From: JAAYKT01 sp964408955
GTDB lineage: Bacteria > Bacillota > Clostridia > Lutisporales > Lutisporaceae
Length of the DNA stretch: 64,000 bases
Assembly: GCA_964408955.1 (NCBI GenBank)
Contig: CAYPBK010000007.1
Coordinates: 1-64,000, forward strand
Direction of reading: 5' to 3'
Position numbers and translations under genes: made by a program
The notes under the pieces: model-generated
What the model was told of the DNA's origin: nothing
Seen by the model: the letters and a program-made list of their open reading frames with translations, nothing else
The model's database searches: none
Shown here: in pieces, positions 61,340-64,000 of the stretch
Layout: every line of letters begins with the position of its first letter
How positions within the stretch are numbered: position 1 is the first letter of the stretch

Positions 61340-62977
61340 TTATTTATTAATATCTATATTCCTTAATGCTGAGGTGAGTGAAATCTGCAAACTCGGTCTT
61401 TGCTCAAAATCGCTGATATCTTTATTCATACCAATTTGCACATATTCAAAATAACCTCCCGGGTGAATCTTGTTTAGCACTGCTTTATTTGCAGCTTTTT
61501 TAAGCAATTCTTCTCTTTTTGCATCGTCGATTGTAGCATAAGCTGTATCAATCAAGCTATCTATCTCTTTGTCTACTAAGAATGTATTGTGGGTACTGGT
61601 CTTTGCGCCTTCAGAATGATACAAGAAGCTCATTCCGTCAAGGCCGCTGGCTCCTCCCATAATAAACATCTGCGTATCCCCTGAGGCAATATCAGATGAT
61701 AAGGTTGCAAACTCAGTTGTCTGGGTAGAACAATCAATACCCAAAGACTTTAGATAAGTCGCACACATATCACCAAATTTAACACGGGGATTATCATTAG
61801 ATTGCACCTTTATTGTAAAGCTGAATTTTTTTCCGCCCTTTGTATAAATACCTGAGGAATCTTTCTTCCAGCCCGCTTCCTCTAATAATTGTGCTGCCTT
61901 TTCCGGATTATACTCATAGCTTTTCTTCCAGGTTTCTATATCATATCCAGGCAATTCTGGAGGTACGCCACCACCATAAGAGAATACTGCCAGTTTCGCA
62001 TTTGCATCGTTGGAAAAAACATTGTCCACTATAGCCTCAAAATCTATTGCCATAGAAATGGCTTCCCTAACTTTAATATCAGAAAAGAGCTCATTACTTG
62101 TATTAAATGCAATATATCTATACCATCCGGCATTGTTTGGTATTAATTTTAAACTATCATTGCTTGCTATTGTTTTTACATCTGTTGATAATATTTGGGG
62201 TACTATATCCACTTCATCGTTTTGTAAAGCAATAGCAGCTACAGCTTTATCAGGAATAATTTTAAAAACAACTTCATCAAGCTTTGGCTCAATATAATAA
62301 TCTGTGTTTTTTACCAATACAACCTTATTGTCTGCATCATACTCTTTAAACTTGTAAGGACCGGATCCTACAGGATATTCTTGTAAATCAAAATTTGTTT
62401 CAAATGCTTTCATAGGAAGAATTTGCACTTTGCTTACATTTCTTAGAAACATAGCGGTTGGCTTTTTTGTAATTAATCTAATGGTATATTCATCAACTAT
62501 CTCAATTTTGTCTAAATCATTCAGTAAAGCGTTTCTTGCTAATGCGCCGTTGCTTTCATCCAGATAGAATTCAAAAGAAGCCTTAACATCCTCCGCAGTA
62601 ACAGGAACCTTTTCATCTTTAAACAGTTCATTCCCTGTGTGCCAATAGGATTCCTTATGAAGCTTAAACTCATAAGTATTGTCATCAATATTTGTCCAGC
62701 TTTCTGCTAAGCTGGGACCAAAAAACGGACCGACATCATTTTGCACTAAGCTTTCATAAATATTTGATACGATATAACGGTCTCCGTCAGATGAAACCTT
62801 CCAAGGCAACAATGTCCCTACCGAATAGGGGGTACCTATCCTAAGAACTTTCTCCTGAGAAGTCTGACCCGGAGACGGATCACCGGTGTTTTTAGAGCCA
62901 CCGGAAGAACATCCACTTAGCACCGCGCTAAGGGCAACCAATAGTGCCAGTAATAACCACATGCTTCTTTTTTTCAT
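61340..62977 (-). CDS. Peptide-type ABC substrate-binding lipoprotein, locus 2
   Basis: A 545-residue family-5 binding protein. The ATG at 62977 gives a lipoprotein signal peptide (KKRSMWLLLALLVALSAVLSGC, lipobox LSGC) and has AGGAG upstream; the open frame extends 26 codons more without support. The mature part has LRIGTPYSVGTLLPWKVSSDG, LAESWTNIDDNTYEFKLHKESYWHTG and DIKVREAISMAIDFEAIV. It belongs with OppBCDF-like locus 2 and presumably captures the peptides cleaved by IadA. Confidence 0.94.
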   Translation of the reverse strand: MKKRSMWLLLALLVALSAVLSGCSSGGSKNTGDPSPGQTSQEKVLRIGTPYSVGTLLPWKVSSDGDRYIVSNIYESLVQNDVGPFFGPSLAESWTNIDDNTYEFKLHKESYWHTGNELFKDEKVPVTAEDVKASFEFYLDESNGALARNALLNDLDKIEIVDEYTIRLITKKPTAMFLRNVSKVQILPMKAFETNFDLQEYPVGSGPYKFKEYDADNKVVLVKNTDYYIEPKLDEVVFKIIPDKAVAAIALQNDEVDIVPQILSTDVKTIASNDSLKLIPNNAGWYRYIAFNTSNELFSDIKVREAISMAIDFEAIVDNVFSNDANAKLAVFSYGGGVPPELPGYDIETWKKSYEYNPEKAAQLLEEAGWKKDSSGIYTKGGKKFSFTIKVQSNDNPRVKFGDMCATYLKSLGIDCSTQTTEFATLSSDIASGDTQMFIMGGASGLDGMSFLYHSEGAKTSTHNTFLVDKEIDSLIDTAYATIDDAKREELLKKAANKAVLNKIHPGGYFEYVQIGMNKDISDFEQRPSLQISLTSALRNIDINK

Positions 62978-63026
62978 TTTTTCCTCTCCTGTTCTTTTTA
63001 AATTATTTAGTGATAGTATAAATTGT

Positions 63027-64000
63027 TTATAGTTTGTTGTTATAGACCTCTCCATCTATCATTGTAAGGATACAGTCGGTCATATTGTGAAAAGGATGTC
63101 CGTTAAATACTGCAATATCGGCATCCTTGCCTTTTTCTATGGAGCCTATTCTATCATCAAGCTTTAAAACCTCAGCAGCATTTATAGTGACACTTTTAAA
63201 AGCAGTATCTTCTGACAGACCATTTTTTATAACGACGCCTATTTCCATGGGAAGCCACTGAGTCTCGACGGCGCCATCTGCCGTCAAGCATAGCTTGACA
63301 CCGGCACGCTCAAGTATTGCCGGAGTGTCCTGCCTTAAGCCCCATACCTCCCTTTTTAGATATGGCAGCAGCAACGGTCCCACAACACAAGTAACCCCTT
63401 CGTCATGCAATACATTTGCTATTTTATATCCTTCTGTAGCATGCTCAATAACATAATCCAGATTAAATTCCTTTGCTATTCTGATAGCGGTAATAATGTC
63501 ATCAGACCTATGGCAATGTATTCTGCATCTTTGCTCTCCCTTTATAACTTTTATTAAAGAATGAAGTTTAAAATCAAATTCCGGCATTTCCTGATCTCCA
63601 TTTTTACATTTGCTCAGTTTATCCGAATATATTTTTGCTTTAAAAAGTGTTTCTCTAAGCAATGCTGCCACTCCCATCCTTGTTACAGGCATTTTATCCT
63701 TTAATCCATAAAATCTTTTGGGGTTTTCTCCAAGTGCTATTTTCATCTGTTCACTGCCCGGAATGGCCATAATATCAGCGGTTGTTCCCCTTAGCTTAAT
63801 GCTCACTCCTATACCGGCTATAACGTTTCCCGAGCCAGGACCTGTATAACATGTAGTAAAGCCCGCATTCCTAGCCATCACAATTGCTTCATCGAAAGGA
63901 TTAAGAGCATCAATAGCTCTGATATGTGGAGTAATCGGATCAGAAGATTCATTGCCGTCTTTGACTCCGGGGTTGGTGCAAAACGCTTCGAAGGTTGATA
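63027..64000 (-). CDS. Amidohydrolase, imidazolonepropionase-like (partial, runs off window)
   Basis: The frame is open from 63027 (stop) to the window edge, so about 323 C-terminal residues are seen and the N-terminus, with the first metal-binding HxH, is missing. Visible: DPITPHIRAIDALNPFDEAIVMARNAGFTTCYTGPGSGNVI, metal ligand candidates HCHRSDDI and EHATEGYK, and the C-terminal GSIEKGKDADIAVFNGHPF typical of amidohydrolases. Related proteins hydrolyse cyclic or acyl-amide bonds (imidazolonepropionase, prolidase-like). Just upstream of the binding protein of locus 2, it probably acts on an imported peptide or amide. Confidence 0.88.
   Translation of the reverse strand, partial: STFEAFCTNPGVKDGNESSDPITPHIRAIDALNPFDEAIVMARNAGFTTCYTGPGSGNVIAGIGVSIKLRGTTADIMAIPGSEQMKIALGENPKRFYGLKDKMPVTRMGVAALLRETLFKAKIYSDKLSKCKNGDQEMPEFDFKLHSLIKVIKGEQRCRIHCHRSDDIITAIRIAKEFNLDYVIEHATEGYKIANVLHDEGVTCVVGPLLLPYLKREVWGLRQDTPAILERAGVKLCLTADGAVETQWLPMEIGVVIKNGLSEDTAFKSVTINAAEVLKLDDRIGSIEKGKDADIAVFNGHPFHNMTDCILTMIDGEVYNNKL

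Overview
This is AT-rich chromosomal DNA of a Gram-positive, low-GC anaerobe, most likely an amino-acid-fermenting (Stickland-type) clostridium. The reasons are: AGGAGG ribosome sites throughout; lysine-fermentation genes (kce, kal); an ornithine racemase; a glycine-reductase-family selenoprotein read through an in-frame UGA; S-layer proteins; and the translation block prfA-prmC-DUF1385 with rpmE and rho. No tRNA, rRNA, CRISPR array, integrase or intact transposase was seen.

Layout. 0.1-3.9 kb (minus strand): a ZIP metal transporter, prfA, prmC and a DUF1385 protein. 3.9-16.3 kb looks like an accessory block lying between DUF1385 and rpmE, genes I expect to be close together in clostridia. 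It holds a heptamer repeat, a fold-back repeat, a NuoE/NuoF-like diaphorase pair, an MNT/HEPN toxin-antitoxin pair, a six-gene amidinohydrolase / amino-acid ABC transporter / ornithine racemase operon, its sigma-54 activator, a divergent agmatinase-like gene and a Phd/ParE pair. 16.3-26.4 kb (minus strand) carries rpmE, a chemoreceptor-signalling/solute-binding-protein fusion, rho, glpX, a transaldolase-like aldolase, a zinc-ribbon protein, kce, kal and a phosphohexomutase. 26.4-46.2 kb is an envelope region: SLH proteins, two giant Ig-like S-layer-type proteins, a TPR protein, a MacA / ABC ATPase / TolC-like set without a permease, a lipoprotein, an HD-GYP sensor, speD and an SLH-NlpC/P60 hydrolase.

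46.2-56.2 kb is a self-contained locus bracketed by two identical 48-bp direct repeats. It holds a GrdE-like and a selenocysteine GrdB-like reductase subunit, a complete Opp/Dpp-type importer, a GntR regulator and a separate binding protein. Two identical 20-bp palindromes sit in the divergent promoter region. 56.2-64 kb is a second Opp/Dpp importer with an isoaspartyl dipeptidase and another amidohydrolase that runs off the window.

Two systems stand out. The first is the grdEB-opp-gntR locus, in which the substrate-activating half of a selenoprotein reductase is coupled to a peptide-class ABC importer. The second is the sigma-54-controlled operon, where a -24/-12 promoter and a tandem upstream palindrome can be read directly, linking guanidino-compound hydrolysis to ornithine racemisation. 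Composite repeats (heptamer arrays, a fold-back element and a GGAATACCC module) sit at gene ends across the window.
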